Source: Planococcus sp. APC 4015 (GTDB lineage: Bacteria; Actinomycetota; Actinomycetes; Actinomycetales; Microbacteriaceae). Taken from it: DNA of 64,000 nucleotides. The translations under genes and the position numbers were made by a program. Where the stretch lies: the NCBI GenBank assembly GCA_030407505.1, contig JASDDH010000001.1:62001-126000 (forward strand), in the 5' to 3' direction. Positions within the stretch are counted from its first letter, which is position 1, and every line of letters starts with the position of its first letter. The notes beneath the pieces are model-generated. The model saw only the letters and a list, made by a program, of their open reading frames with translations, was not told where the DNA came from and did not search any database. Shown here piece after piece: positions 49,483-60,607 of the stretch.

Positions 49483-49974
49483 ATGACTCAGGCCACGACC
49501 ACGGATGTCCGCGAAATCCCGTTCCAGACCGCCGACGGCGGCACCGCCAAGCTCTCCGAGCTGGGCTCGGAGGTGTACCTCGTCGTGAACCTGGCGTCCA
49601 AGTGCGGACTCACCCCGCAGTACGAGCAGCTCGAGCAGCTGCAGAAGACGTACGGCGAGCGAGGCTTCAGCGTCGTCGGGTTCCCGAGCAACCAGTTCCT
49701 GCAGGAGCCGGGTTCGACCGAGCAGATCCTCGACTACTGCGCGACGACGTGGGGTGTCTCGTTCCCCGTCTTCGACAAGGTGAAGGTCAACGGCCGCAGC
49801 GCGGCGCCGATCTACAAGCAGCTCAAGGATTCGGCCGACGAGAGCGGTCGCGTCACCTGGAACTTCGAGAAGTTCATCGTGCTGCCCACCGGCGAAGTGC
49901 GCCGCTTCTCGCCGAAGACCCTTCCCGACGCCCCCGAGATCGTCGAGCTCATCGAGGCGAACCTCCCGAGCTGA
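49483..49974 (+). CDS. Glutathione peroxidase-like thiol peroxidase
   Basis: The 163-aa product has the Gpx signature VNLASKCGLTPQYEQLEQLQ with peroxidatic Cys41 (a Cys, not selenocysteine), then VVGFPSNQFLQEPGS and WNFEKFIVLPTGEVRRF with the Trp and Asn of the active site. Cys-type bacterial enzymes usually work with thioredoxin rather than glutathione, and actinobacteria use mycothiol; the true reductant is unknown. A second Cys in LDYCATTWGVSF could be the resolving one. The ATG at 49483 is six bases after TACCCT (49471-49476), a leaderless arrangement. It converges with the DsbA-like gene, six bases apart. Confidence 0.93.
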   Translation: MTQATTTDVREIPFQTADGGTAKLSELGSEVYLVVNLASKCGLTPQYEQLEQLQKTYGERGFSVVGFPSNQFLQEPGSTEQILDYCATTWGVSFPVFDKVKVNGRSAAPIYKQLKDSADESGRVTWNFEKFIVLPTGEVRRFSPKTLPDAPEIVELIEANLPS

Positions 49975-49980
49975 CCCGGC

Positions 49981-50661
49981 TCACGCCTCGGCGGGGGCGG
50001 GTTCCCGCTTCTCGTCGCGCACCTGGCGCACGATCTGCGTGAAGGCCTCGGCGGGCTGCGCGCCCGAGACGCCGTACTTGCCGTCGATGACGAAGAACGG
50101 GACCCCGGTGATGCCGTAGGCCCGTGCCTGCGCCTGGTCGGCACGGACGGCGTCCAGGAAGCGGCCGGATCGCAGAGCGGCACGCGCCTGGTCGGCGTCG
50201 AGACCGGCATCCGTCGCGATCGTCACGAGGTCGTCTTCGCGTCCGACGTGGCGTCCCTCGGTGAAGTACGCCGACATCAGGCGCTCGGCGAGCTCGTGCT
50301 GCCGGCCCTGCTCCTTCGCGAAGTGCAGCAGCTCGTGCGCCTTCACGGTGTTGGTGTGCTTCACCTCATCCATGCGGTACGTGAGCCCGGCGTCGGCGGC
50401 GATGCCGGTGACACGGTCGTTCATCTCCCGCGCCTGGTCGACCGAGATGCCCTTGCGCTCGGCGAGGAAGTCGGTCGTGGTTCCCTCGAAGTCGACCGGG
50501 GTGTCGGGTGAGAGCTCATAGGAGTGGTACGTCACCTCGACGACGGGGGCGTCGTCGTCGGCGGCCGCTGCGGCCAGGCCGTTCTCGAGGTTGCGCTTGC
50601 CGATGTAGCACCACGGGCACGCGATGTCGGACCAGACGTCGATCTTGATGGTTTCGCTCAC
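49981..50661 (-). CDS. DsbA family (FrnE-like) oxidoreductase
   Basis: The 226-aa product has the thioredoxin-fold motif KIDVWSDIACPWCYIGKRNL (Cys15-Pro-Trp-Cys18), a helical insertion (KHTNTVKAHELLHFAKEQGR, then EGRHVGREDDLVTIATDAG) and the cis-Pro region ITGVPFFVIDGKYGVSGAQ. This fits the cytosolic FrnE branch of DsbA proteins; no signal peptide is present. The function is likely a thiol-disulfide or isomerase role, not proved. GTG 50661 is the only sensible start near the motif. uppS ends 28 bp upstream on the same strand, so it may share that transcript. Confidence 0.9.
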   Translation of the reverse strand: MSETIKIDVWSDIACPWCYIGKRNLENGLAAAAADDDAPVVEVTYHSYELSPDTPVDFEGTTTDFLAERKGISVDQAREMNDRVTGIAADAGLTYRMDEVKHTNTVKAHELLHFAKEQGRQHELAERLMSAYFTEGRHVGREDDLVTIATDAGLDADQARAALRSGRFLDAVRADQAQARAYGITGVPFFVIDGKYGVSGAQPAEAFTQIVRQVRDEKREPAPAEA

Positions 50662-50689
50662 ACGGGGCGCAACCCCGGGGTGCGGGGGT

Positions 50690-51502
50690 CTATTCCGCTT
50701 CCGCTCCGGGAGCGTCGATCGCCCCGCCGAACCGGCGGTCGCGGTCGAGGTAGCGGCCGATGGCCTCCCACAGGTCGACACGCGAGAAGTCCGGCCAGAG
50801 CGTGTCGAGGAAGACGAACTCGGCATACGCCGACTCCCACAGCAGGAAGTTCGACGTCCGCTGCTCGCCGCTGGATCGCACGAAGAGGTCGACGTCGGGC
50901 ATCCCGGGCTGATAGAGCCGGGAGCGGATGAGCTTCTCACTCACCGCCGACGCTCTGAGTCGCCCTGCCGCGACGTCGTCGGCGATCGAGCGCATCGCAT
51001 CGACGAGCTCGATGCGTCCGCCGTAGTTGACGCACATCGTGAGGGTGAGCACGTCGTTTCCCGCGGTGAGCTGCTCGGCGTACTGCAGCTCCTTGATCAC
51101 CGAGCCCCACAGGCGCGGCTTGCGGCCCGCCCAGCGCACGCGCACGCCCCACTCGTTGAGCTGGTCGCGTCGGCGGTGGAGCACGTCGCGGTTGAACCCC
51201 ATGAGGAACCGCACCTCATCGGGCGAGCGCGACCAGTTCTCGGTCGAGAAGGCGTACACCGACAGGTGCTTCACTCCGGCCTGGATCGCCCCGGCAACGA
51301 CGTCGAGCAGTGCCGCTTCGCCCGCTTTGTGACCTTCGACCCGGGTCAGACCCTGCCGGTTCGCCCAGCGTCCGTTACCGTCCATGACGATCGCGACGTG
51401 CTCGGGGACGGCGCCCTTCGGGAAGGTCGGCGGATACACGCCGGTCCAGTCGAGGGGGCGGTACGCGACGGCATCCCGATGGGTGAACGGCTTCGGTGTC
51501 AT
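50690..51502 (-). CDS. uppS: Isoprenyl transferase (undecaprenyl/decaprenyl diphosphate synthase)
   Basis: Makes the long cis-polyprenyl diphosphate carrier for peptidoglycan. The 270-aa product has the cis-prenyltransferase motifs: [17 protein letters not shown] (catalytic Asp), [33 protein letters not shown], and the C-terminal [20 protein letters not shown] with [17 protein letters not shown] 51502 overlaps the recO stop by four bases (ATGA). The pair recO-uppS is the same as Rv2362c-Rv2361c. Chain length (C50 or C55) cannot be told from sequence. Confidence 0.95.
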   Translation of the reverse strand: MTPKPFTHRDAVAYRPLDWTGVYPPTFPKGAVPEHVAIVMDGNGRWANRQGLTRVEGHKAGEAALLDVVAGAIQAGVKHLSVYAFSTENWSRSPDEVRFLMGFNRDVLHRRRDQLNEWGVRVRWAGRKPRLWGSVIKELQYAEQLTAGNDVLTLTMCVNYGGRIELVDAMRSIADDVAAGRLRASAVSEKLIRSRLYQPGMPDVDLFVRSSGEQRTSNFLLWESAYAEFVFLDTLWPDFSRVDLWEAIGRYLDRDRRFGGAIDAPGAEAE

Positions 51503-52233
51503 CGGGGGTCTCCGGCGGGTACGTGGACGAGCGAGCGGATGCCGCGTTCGAGATGCCACTGCGCGTAGGCGGCGATGAGACCGGATGCCGCCGCCGACGA
51601 CCCTGCCGAGGCGGCATCCACCTCGCTCCACTCCCCCGCCATCAGCGACCGCAGCAGCGACGACGTCTGCGGGGCGACCCGCGCCGAGCCCGCGGGCGCG
51701 CAGTGGTCGCACACCATCCCGCCGATCTGGGCGACGAACCAGTCGTGGGGCCCGGGGCGTCCGCAGCGCGCACAGTCGTGGAGCCCGGGCGCCCATCCCG
51801 AGAGCGCCATCGCGCGCAGGAGGTACGAGTCCAGGAGGCTGCGCGACGCGTGCTCGCCCTTGGCGAGGGCGCGGAGTCCGCCGACGAGGAGGAGGTACTG
51901 CTGCGGGGTGGCTTCGGCCTCGTTGAGACGATCCGCCGCCTCGACCATGGCGTGCGCCGACGTGTACCGGTCGTAGTGCGCGACGATGTCGGCGCCGTAG
52001 GAGCCGAGCGACTCGGCCTGCTGCACGATGTCGAGCGAGCGGCCCTTGTACAGCTGCACATCCGCGACCATGAAGGGCTCGAGCCTCGATCCGAAGCGCG
52101 ACGACGTGCGGCGGACGCCCTTCGCGACGGCACGGATCTTGCCGTTGCGACGACTCAGCGCCGTGACGATGCGATCGGCTTCACCCAGCTTGTGGGTGCG
52201 CAGGATCACGACTTCGTCGCGGTAGGTGGGCAC
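51499..52233 (-). CDS. recO: DNA repair protein RecO
   Basis: Loads RecA with RecFR and anneals SSB-coated DNA. The 244-aa product has the N-terminal OB fold ([20 protein letters not shown], then [20 protein letters not shown]), a helical body and a zinc finger with CARCGRPG and [15 protein letters not shown] 52233 follows GATAAT (52245-52240) by six bases, suggesting a leaderless mRNA; GGAACC in the spacer is not a good ribosome site. The TRIC gene is divergent across 209 bp in which I find no gene. Confidence 0.93.
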   Translation of the reverse strand: MPTYRDEVVILRTHKLGEADRIVTALSRRNGKIRAVAKGVRRTSSRFGSRLEPFMVADVQLYKGRSLDIVQQAESLGSYGADIVAHYDRYTSAHAMVEAADRLNEAEATPQQYLLLVGGLRALAKGEHASRSLLDSYLLRAMALSGWAPGLHDCARCGRPGPHDWFVAQIGGMVCDHCAPAGSARVAPQTSSLLRSLMAGEWSEVDAASAGSSAAASGLIAAYAQWHLERGIRSLVHVPAGDPR

Positions 52234-52442
52234 GGTTCCATTATCGCCGCCGGGTAGGCGCAGCGGCGGGATGCCGCGGTCCGCGCGCCGCCGGGATATG
52301 CGGCCCGGACCGGTGTCGCGCTGCGGAGATGATCGCCGACACGCCGCTGCCCGGGGCCGGGCTGCGGCGTGTCGTCCACGGACTCCGAAGCCGGCCACGC
52401 CGCCGACGGCGGTGCGCGCAGACATTCGGCGGCTCGAACCCG

Positions 52443-53141
52443 ATGATGGAGCACGTGGAAGACGCCGTTCTCATCATCCCGCTCTGGGCGGATCTGCTCG
52501 CCGTCGGCCTCGGTGGCATCCAGGGCGCGCTGTTCGCCTCGGGGTTCCGCGGCGATCGCCGGCTCGACCTGCTCGGCGTCGCGATCATCGGCGTCGTGAT
52601 GGGCATGGGCGGCGGTCTCATCCGCGACCTTCTGCTCAACGTGCTGCCGGTCACCCTGCAGAGCAACTGGTACCTGCTGACGGCCACGGGTGCCGCCTTG
52701 CTCGGGATGCTGCTCGCAGGCGTCTTCCAGCGGCTCAACGGCGTCATCGTCGGCCTCGACGCGATCGTGATCGGCCTGTTCGGCGCCTTCGGCACCGGCA
52801 AGGCGCTGACCCTCGGCCTGCCGGTGGCGCCGGCGATCTTCGTCGGCGTGTGCTCGGCGGTGGGCGGCGGCATCCTGCGCGACATGATGATGGGCATCCC
52901 CGTCTCGATCATGCACGTCGGGTCTCTCTACGCCGTGGCTGCGGGGGCCGGATGCCTCGTGCTCGCCGGCGCGCACGCGCTCGGTGCGCCGCTGCTGGCG
53001 GCATCCATCGCGGGGATCGTCGTCACCGCCGTCATCCGGCTGCTCGCCGTCATCTTCGACATCTCGCTGCCCGAGCAGCGGGCGCTCCACCGCCGCAAGG
53101 TCGCGGTCGAGACCTCGGCGATCCCGATCGTCCGTCCCTGA
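52443..53141 (+). CDS. TRIC/UPF0126 family membrane protein
   Basis: The 232-aa product has seven membrane helices and the two-fold repeat of UPF0126 (TRIC-type cation channel) proteins: [20 protein letters not shown] with [19 protein letters not shown], and later [20 protein letters not shown] with [15 protein letters not shown]. The repeated GGGxxRD is the family signature. Bacterial members conduct K+ in vitro; role in the cell is uncertain. The C-terminal tail [18 protein letters not shown] is soluble. ATG 52443 and 52446 are adjacent; no Shine-Dalgarno is seen. An ATG at 52329 would add an Arg-rich extension and is less likely. Confidence 0.88.
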   Translation: MMEHVEDAVLIIPLWADLLAVGLGGIQGALFASGFRGDRRLDLLGVAIIGVVMGMGGGLIRDLLLNVLPVTLQSNWYLLTATGAALLGMLLAGVFQRLNGVIVGLDAIVIGLFGAFGTGKALTLGLPVAPAIFVGVCSAVGGGILRDMMMGIPVSIMHVGSLYAVAAGAGCLVLAGAHALGAPLLAASIAGIVVTAVIRLLAVIFDISLPEQRALHRRKVAVETSAIPIVRP

Positions 53142-53168
53142 CGGCCCGCACAACGGCGTCGCCGAAGC

Positions 53169-53241
53169 CGCTGAGCCTCCATCCGGCCGCCGAGAGCGTG
53201 GGCGACACCCGAGCTCTCGGCCGCCGGATGGAGGCTCAGCG
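53169..53241. repeat. Inverted repeat with 28-bp arms between convergent genes
   Basis: The arms 53169-53196 and 53214-53241 (starting cgctgagcctccatccggc) pair with one mismatch around a 17-base loop. It lies 27 bp after the TRIC stop and 30 bp before the leuA stop. It would form a very strong hairpin in both transcripts, so it may be a bidirectional terminator, or a REP-type mobile palindrome. Confidence 0.75.
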
Positions 53242-53270
53242 AGTCAGGGGGCGGGCCGGGGGACGGCGGG

Positions 53271-55174
<1,904 letters not shown>

Positions 55175-55238
55175 GGCTCGATGGTAGCAGGGTCGATCCG
55201 ACGTGAGACGAATCCGGATGCCGCGACACTTGATGATC

Positions 55239-55844
55239 ATGAGGCGTCTCTTCTTCGTCGTCGCGGCGGCCGCGGCATCCGCTCTCGTCATCACCGGGTG
55301 TGCGTCGGGGGCTTCCCCGGGTGCAGGGTTGGGTACCGTCTGGCCCGAACCGCCCGCCGGCGAGGTCATGGCCCAGGGCACGGTGCTCGATTCGGACGGC
55401 TCGGTGCAGCTGTGCCTCGGAGCCGTCGCCGAGTCGTACCCCCCGCAGTGCTCGGGCATCCCGGTGACGGGGTGGAGCTGGGACCGTGTGGAAGGGTCCG
55501 AGACGGCGAGCGGCGTGACATGGGGCGCGTACGCCGTACAGGGGATGTACGACGGGGAGTCCTTCGAGGTCACCCAGCCGCCGATCATGCTCGCCTTGTA
55601 CGACACGATGCCGCTCGAGGATCCGACGGACGGTGAGCCGGGAGCTGCGAGCGAGTCAGAACTTGTCGAGATGCAGGATGCTCTGCCCTCGAAGTTCGGC
55701 GAGGCCTTCCTGACGGCGTACCCCGACAACGGCCGCCTGTGGGTCGACGTCGTCTGGGACGACGGCACGTGGCAGCGTGCCGCGGACGCCGAGTACGGCG
55801 AGCAGATGGTGGTCGTGCGCTCGGCGCTGCGCGAAGTCGGCTGA
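55239..55844 (+). CDS. Hypothetical lipoprotein
   Basis: The 201-aa product has a lipoprotein signal peptide (MRRLFFVVAAAAASALVITG) with lipobox ITGC, Cys21 being lipidated. The mature part has Cys residues in QLCLGAVAESYPPQCSG, which is a common pair in actinobacterial lipoproteins of this kind, then PVTGWSWDRVEG and TWGAYAVQGMYDGESFEVTQ, and a C-terminal ~50 residues rich in acidic groups. I recognise no named domain. ATG 55239 gives the best signal peptide; ATG 55233 and a GTG at 55203 are in frame too. It is divergent from the leuA leader and convergent with the oxidoreductase gene. Confidence 0.78.
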   Translation: MRRLFFVVAAAAASALVITGCASGASPGAGLGTVWPEPPAGEVMAQGTVLDSDGSVQLCLGAVAESYPPQCSGIPVTGWSWDRVEGSETASGVTWGAYAVQGMYDGESFEVTQPPIMLALYDTMPLEDPTDGEPGAASESELVEMQDALPSKFGEAFLTAYPDNGRLWVDVVWDDGTWQRAADAEYGEQMVVVRSALREVG

Positions 55845-55863
55845 CGCGACACCGCGTCATCCC

Positions 55864-56799
55864 TCAGGGAATCAGCGCGACCTTGCCGCCGGGGTGTCCG
55901 TCGAGCACGAACGAGACCGCCTCGCGTGCCTGTGTCAGCGGATACGTCCGCGCGAGCGGAATCTCCAGCTCCCCCGCCCCGGCGAGGGCGATGAGCTCGG
56001 CGCGTACGCCGTCGCGGTAGGCGGCACTCGCGGGAAGGGAGCCGACGATCCACGCGAAACCCTCGCTCTGCGCCCGCGCGGCAGCGGCGACCGTCACGAT
56101 GCGCGAGCGATCCGCCACGAGAGCGAGCGATACATCTACAGCCTCGTCGGTTCCCACCGCATCCAGAACCGCCGCGATCGGGGCACCCGCAGCATCCGTC
56201 ACGCGGTCATGAAGACCTGGCCCGTGCGCGACGGCAGTGCCGCCGAACTGCTCGACACGAGTGAAGCTCGACGGGCTTGCCGTGCCGATCACCCGCACAC
56301 CCAAACGAGCGGCGAGCTGCAGCACCATCACGCCGACCGCGCCCGAGGCGCCGTGCAGCAGGATCGTCTCTCCGGGCGCGACCCGGGTGACGTGCAGCAT
56401 CTCGGATGCCGTGGTGCCGGCGAGCAGCAGATTGGCTGCTGCTTCGTGACTCAGCGACGCCGGCTTCGCGAAGACCTTCTCGGCCGGCACGGTGATCTCG
56501 GTGGCGTACCCGCCGTAGACCCGGAACGCGAGCACGTCGTCGCCGACACGAGCCTCGCCCGAGCCGATGCGCGTGTCGGGGCCGACGGCGGTGAGCTCTC
56601 CCGACACCTCGTAGCCGATCGGAACGGGCAGCGTCGCGCCGGATCGCGCAGACGCCACATGCTTCGCATCGGCGGGATTCACGCCCGCGGCCCGCACACG
56701 GATCGTCACCTCGCCGATCCGAGGCGCAGGTGTCTGCACCTCGGTGAACTCCCACGACCACGGATCACCCCACTGCGTCGCGAGCCACTGACGGGCCAT
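55864..56799 (-). CDS. Zinc-less MDR family NADP-dependent oxidoreductase (quinone reductase-like)
   Basis: The 311-aa product is a medium-chain dehydrogenase/reductase without the catalytic or structural zinc ligands: GroES-like N-terminal part (VTIRVRAAGVNPADAKHVAS, IGYEVSGELTAVGPDT) and a Rossmann domain with LLHGASGAVGVMVLQLAARL and VIGTASPSSFTRVEQFGGTA. The pattern is that of quinone oxidoreductases; substrate unknown. It starts one base after the era stop (TGA-C-ATG), so it is the last gene of the hrcA-era transcript, an addition to the conserved order. Confidence 0.9.
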   Translation of the reverse strand: MARQWLATQWGDPWSWEFTEVQTPAPRIGEVTIRVRAAGVNPADAKHVASARSGATLPVPIGYEVSGELTAVGPDTRIGSGEARVGDDVLAFRVYGGYATEITVPAEKVFAKPASLSHEAAANLLLAGTTASEMLHVTRVAPGETILLHGASGAVGVMVLQLAARLGVRVIGTASPSSFTRVEQFGGTAVAHGPGLHDRVTDAAGAPIAAVLDAVGTDEAVDVSLALVADRSRIVTVAAAARAQSEGFAWIVGSLPASAAYRDGVRAELIALAGAGELEIPLARTYPLTQAREAVSFVLDGHPGGKVALIP

Positions 56800-56800
56800 G

Positions 56801-57700
56801 TCAGAACCCCAGACGGCCGAGCTGCTTCGGATCCCGCTGCCACTCCTTGGCGACACGCACGTGCAGTTTGAGGAACACGTTCGTCCCGATCAGCGGTTCG
56901 ATCTGCGCGCGCGCACGCGCACCGACGGCGGCCAGCCGTGATCCCTTGTGCCCGATGATGATCGCCTTCTGGCTGTCGCGCTCGACGATGAGATTCGCGT
57001 GGATGACGGTCATCGAGCCCGTGTCGCGCTCGGCGATGTCTTCGATCGTGACGGCGATCGAGTGCGGCAGCTCGTCGCGCACACCCTCGAGCGCGGCTTC
57101 GCGGATGATCTCGGCGATCCGGTCTTCCTGAGATTCGTCGGTCACGACGTCGTCGGGGTACAGCGCGGGCCCGGTCGGCATCATCGACAGCAGCTCGTCG
57201 GTCAGCACATCGAGTTGCGACAGCCCGAGCGCCGACAGCGGGATCACCGCTGCCCAGTCCTCGCGCAGGGCGTCGACCTCGAGCAGGCGGTCGGTGATCT
57301 GCTCGCGCGATGCGGCGTCGGTCTTCGTCACGATCGCCACCTTCTTCGCCCGACCATAGCCCGAGAGCGACTCGGCGATGCGCCGGTCACCGGGGCCGAC
57401 CTTCTCGGTGGCAGGAACGCAGAACCCGATCACGTCGACGTCGCCGAGCACCGACTCGACCAGGTCGTTCAGTCGCTGACCGAGCAGTGTGCGGGGCTTG
57501 TGGAGACCGGGGGTGTCGACGATGACGAGCTGGCCGGCAGGCCGATTCAGGATGCCGCGGATCGCGCGTCGCGTGGTCTGCGGCTTGTCGCTCGTGATCG
57601 CGACCTTCTCACCGACCAGCGCGTTGGTCAGCGTCGACTTGCCGACGTTGGGACGCCCGACGAACGTGACGAACCCCGACCGGAACTCGGATTCGCTCAT
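56801..57700 (-). CDS. era: GTPase Era
   Basis: Ribosome-assembly GTPase that binds the 3' end of 16S rRNA. The 299-aa product has G1 GRPNVGKSTLTNAL, G2 TTRRAIRGIL, G3 DTPGLHKPRTLLG and G4 TKTD, followed by a KH domain with VIHANLIVERDSQKAIIIGH and a GSRLAAVGARARAQIE helix. The length is normal. ATG 57700 overlaps the stop of the CNNM/CBS gene by four bases. This position after ybeY and a CorC-like gene is widely conserved. Confidence 0.96.
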   Translation of the reverse strand: MSESEFRSGFVTFVGRPNVGKSTLTNALVGEKVAITSDKPQTTRRAIRGILNRPAGQLVIVDTPGLHKPRTLLGQRLNDLVESVLGDVDVIGFCVPATEKVGPGDRRIAESLSGYGRAKKVAIVTKTDAASREQITDRLLEVDALREDWAAVIPLSALGLSQLDVLTDELLSMMPTGPALYPDDVVTDESQEDRIAEIIREAALEGVRDELPHSIAVTIEDIAERDTGSMTVIHANLIVERDSQKAIIIGHKGSRLAAVGARARAQIEPLIGTNVFLKLHVRVAKEWQRDPKQLGRLGF

Positions 57701-59058
57701 GATCTCTCCTTCTTGCGTGCCACGCGGATCTCGCCCGTGGTGGGCACGCGGATCTCTCCGGTCTGGGCATGGCGTCCGCCGAAGGAGTCTTCGGCCGCTT
57801 CCAGCGCCTCGGTGCGTTCGACGAACACAGTCGAGATGCCACGACCGCGACCTCGCGAAGCGCCGCCGGTCATGATGAGACCCTCGTATTCGGCGGTGGA
57901 ACCCGGTTGAGGGATGCGCCCGAGCGCCTTGCCGAGCAGACCGCCGATCGAGTCGACGTCATCGTCTTCGAGGTCGATGCCGAACAGGTCGCCGACCTCG
58001 TCGAGACCGAGGCGGGCGCTCACGCGGAAGCGGCCGGGTTCGATCTCGGACACCTCGTCGGAGCGGGGGTCGTACTCGTCTGCGATCTCGCCGACGAGCT
58101 CTTCGATGAGGTCCTCCAGCGTGACCAGACCCGAGACTCCGCCGTACTCGTCGACGACGAGGCAGACGTGGACGGCATCCTTCTTCATCTGCTGGAGCAG
58201 CGTCTCGGCCTTCATCGACTCGGGCACGAACACCGCCGGCCGCGCGATGCGTGTGATCGGCGCATCTCGCCAGCCCGCCTCGTCGCGGAAGCCGAACTGC
58301 ACGAGGTCCTTGAGATACAGCATCCCGACCACGTCGTCGGCGTCGTCGTCGACGATCGGCACGCGTGACACGCCCTTCTCGAGGAAGATCGTCATCGCCT
58401 GCCGCGTCGACTCGGTCGCGTCGACCGTGACCATGTCGGTGCGCGGCACCATGACCGCGCGCACGAACGTGTCGGTGAAATCGAACACCGAGTGGATGAG
58501 CTCGCGGTCATCCTGCTCGATGAGCTCGTTCTCGGCGGCCTCGTCGATGATGCTGAGCAGCTGCTCCTCGGAGGCGAACGACGCTCCGCGTGTGACACCC
58601 GGGGTCACGCGCGTGCCGAGCACGACGAGACCGTGCGCGAGCGGTCCGAGGATGAGCCGCACCCCGCGCACGATCGGCGCGGAACTGCGCAGGAGCCCCG
58701 ACGCGTGCTGATGGCCCCACGCGCGCGGACTGGCGCCGACGGCGACGAACGAGAAGCCCGTCATGAGCACGGCGGCGGCGAGCATCGCCCACCAGATGTT
58801 GTCGAAGAGGTCGACGAAGGCGACGGTGACGAGCACGGCGGCGGTCGTCTCGGACAGCACGCGGATGAACACGACCGCGGTCGAGTGTGCTTCGGGGTCG
58901 GCTGCGATCTTCCGCAGCGATCCGGCGTTGCGCCCCGACGCGCCGAGTTCGGCGAGGTCGGAGCGAGAGGTGACGCCGAGTGCCGCATCCGTCGCGGCCA
59001 TCAGCCCCCCGAAGGCGATGAGCAGCACGGCCGCAGCCAGAAGGAGGGCCGCGGTCAT
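57697..59058 (-). CDS. CNNM/CorC-type membrane protein with CBS domains
   Basis: The 453-aa product has a DUF21 (CNNM) membrane part with three to four helices (about 1-130), a CBS pair (about 190-320, FVRAVMVPRTDMVTVDATES, VPIVDDDADDVVGMLYLKDL and a CLVVDEYGGVSGLVTLEDLI segment) and a CorC_HlyC transporter-associated domain (about 335-410). Such proteins are linked with Mg2+ or Co2+ efflux, often still called haemolysins. The last 25 residues carry a tandem TGEIRVPTTGEIRVA. ATG 59058 overlaps the ybeY stop. M. tuberculosis Rv2366c holds the same place. Confidence 0.92.
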   Translation of the reverse strand: MTAALLLAAAVLLIAFGGLMAATDAALGVTSRSDLAELGASGRNAGSLRKIAADPEAHSTAVVFIRVLSETTAAVLVTVAFVDLFDNIWWAMLAAAVLMTGFSFVAVGASPRAWGHQHASGLLRSSAPIVRGVRLILGPLAHGLVVLGTRVTPGVTRGASFASEEQLLSIIDEAAENELIEQDDRELIHSVFDFTDTFVRAVMVPRTDMVTVDATESTRQAMTIFLEKGVSRVPIVDDDADDVVGMLYLKDLVQFGFRDEAGWRDAPITRIARPAVFVPESMKAETLLQQMKKDAVHVCLVVDEYGGVSGLVTLEDLIEELVGEIADEYDPRSDEVSEIEPGRFRVSARLGLDEVGDLFGIDLEDDDVDSIGGLLGKALGRIPQPGSTAEYEGLIMTGGASRGRGRGISTVFVERTEALEAAEDSFGGRHAQTGEIRVPTTGEIRVARKKERS

Positions 59059-59522
59059 GCGCGTCGTTTGCGTTCGGCGCTCTGGAAGCTCGTGATGAGC
59101 TCCTTCTGCAGTCCGAACATCTCACGCTCGTCCTCGGGCTCGGCGTGATCGAATCCCAGCAGGTGCAGCAGACCGTGCGTCGTCAGCATGACGAGCTCGT
59201 CCATCGTCGAGTGACGGGCTGCGATCGCCTGCGTCTCGGCGACCTGCGGGCACAGCACGATGTCACCGAGGAGTCCGGGCGGCGTCGGCACCTCTTCGGA
59301 CCCCGGGCGCAGCTCGTCCATCGGGAAGCTGAGCACATCGGTCGGCCCGGGCTCGTCCATCCACTGCACATGGAGGGCCTCCATCGCGCCTTCGTCGACG
59401 AGGAGGATCGCCACGTCGGCGTCCGGGCTCACGTGCAGTTCGGCGAGATCGTGCTGCATGAGACGCAGCAGCACGGTCTCGTCGATCGCCACGCCGGATT
59501 CGTTGCCGATCTCGATGGTCAT
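59055..59522 (-). CDS. ybeY: rRNA maturation endoribonuclease YbeY
   Basis: Zinc-dependent RNase for 16S rRNA 3'-end maturation and ribosome quality control. The 155-aa product has the signature THGLLHLLGFDHAEP with the three histidines of the metal site and the preceding GPTDVLSFPMDE. ATG 59522 overlaps the phoH stop, and its stop overlaps the next start, both by four bases. The short ERKRRA tail is usual. Confidence 0.96.
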   Translation of the reverse strand: MTIEIGNESGVAIDETVLLRLMQHDLAELHVSPDADVAILLVDEGAMEALHVQWMDEPGPTDVLSFPMDELRPGSEEVPTPPGLLGDIVLCPQVAETQAIAARHSTMDELVMLTTHGLLHLLGFDHAEPEDEREMFGLQKELITSFQSAERKRRA

Positions 59523-60607
59523 GGGCGTCCTCGCTTGGGAAGGTGGTCGCGTGGATTCTGGGGACGGGCGTTCGTGCGGCGCTCGGCACGGTTCGCGAAC
59601 TCGGACGCCTCATCGCGCTCGCGTCGTGCCGACAGACGGTGCTCGTCGTATTCGGTGTACGCGTCGACGATGCGGCCGACGAGGGTGTGCCGCACGACGT
59701 CCGCGCTCGTCAGATACGAGAAGTGGATGTCGTCGATGTCCTTCAGGACCCGGGTGACCAGTCGCAGTCCCGACGAGCCCTGCGGAAGGTCGACCTGCGT
59801 GATGTCGCCGGTGACCACCATGCGCGTGCCGAAGCCCAGGCGGGTGAGGAACATCTTCATCTGCTCGGGCGTGGTGTTCTGCGCTTCGTCGAGCACGACG
59901 AACGAGTCGTTGAGCGTTCGCCCGCGCATGTAGGCGAGCGGGGCGACCTCGATCGTCCCGCTGGCCATGAGCTTGGGGACGAGCTCGGGATCGAGCATCT
60001 CGTTGAGCGCGTCGTACAGCGGGCGCAGGTAGGGGTCGATCTTGTCGGTCAGGGTTCCGGGCAGGAAACCCAGCCGCTCCCCCGCTTCGACGGCCGGCCG
60101 GGTGAGGATGATGCGACTGACCTCTTTGCGCTGGAGCGCCTGAACGGCCTTGGCCATCGCGAGGTACGTCTTGCCCGTTCCGGCGGGACCGATGCCGAAC
60201 ACGATCGTGCTCTCCTCGATCGCGTCGACGTACGCCTTCTGCCCGAGCGTCTTGGGGCGGATCGCCTTGCCGCGCGAGGTCAGGATCGCCTCGCCGAGCA
60301 CTTCGGACGGCCGCGGCCCGCCCTCGCTCTGGAGGATGCGGTTCGACGACGTGACGTCGGCGGGTTCGAGCCCCTGGCCGGCCCTGGTCATGGCGAGCAG
60401 CTCGTCCACGAGTCCCCGCGCCGCGGAGACGGCGTCGGATTCACCCGTGAGGGTGATCTCGTTGCCGCGCACGTGGACGTCGACGTCGGGGTGCTCCTTC
60501 TCGACGATGCGCAGCAGACGGTCCTGCGGGCCGAGCAGCTGCACCATCGCGACACCGTCCGCGTAGACGTGGTCGACGACGGTGCCGTCCGTGGAATCGT
60601 CAGGCAC
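59519..60607 (-). CDS. phoH: PhoH-like ATPase
   Basis: The 362-aa product has a PhoH P-loop domain: FGIGPAGTGKTYLAMAKAVQ (Walker A), then RPAVEAGERLGFLPGTLTDK and FVVLDEAQNTTPEQMKMF (Walker B), with MVVTGDITQVDLPQGSSGL. A KH-like N-terminal part (VRGNEITLTGESDAVSAARG) precedes it. The phosphate-starvation name comes from E. coli; the position before ybeY suggests an RNA or ribosome role. GTG 60607 overlaps the HIT-gene stop by eight bases. The C-terminal ~35 residues are very basic (ERRTNARPQNPRDHLPKRGR). Confidence 0.94.
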   Translation of the reverse strand: MPDDSTDGTVVDHVYADGVAMVQLLGPQDRLLRIVEKEHPDVDVHVRGNEITLTGESDAVSAARGLVDELLAMTRAGQGLEPADVTSSNRILQSEGGPRPSEVLGEAILTSRGKAIRPKTLGQKAYVDAIEESTIVFGIGPAGTGKTYLAMAKAVQALQRKEVSRIILTRPAVEAGERLGFLPGTLTDKIDPYLRPLYDALNEMLDPELVPKLMASGTIEVAPLAYMRGRTLNDSFVVLDEAQNTTPEQMKMFLTRLGFGTRMVVTGDITQVDLPQGSSGLRLVTRVLKDIDDIHFSYLTSADVVRHTLVGRIVDAYTEYDEHRLSARRERDEASEFANRAERRTNARPQNPRDHLPKRGRP

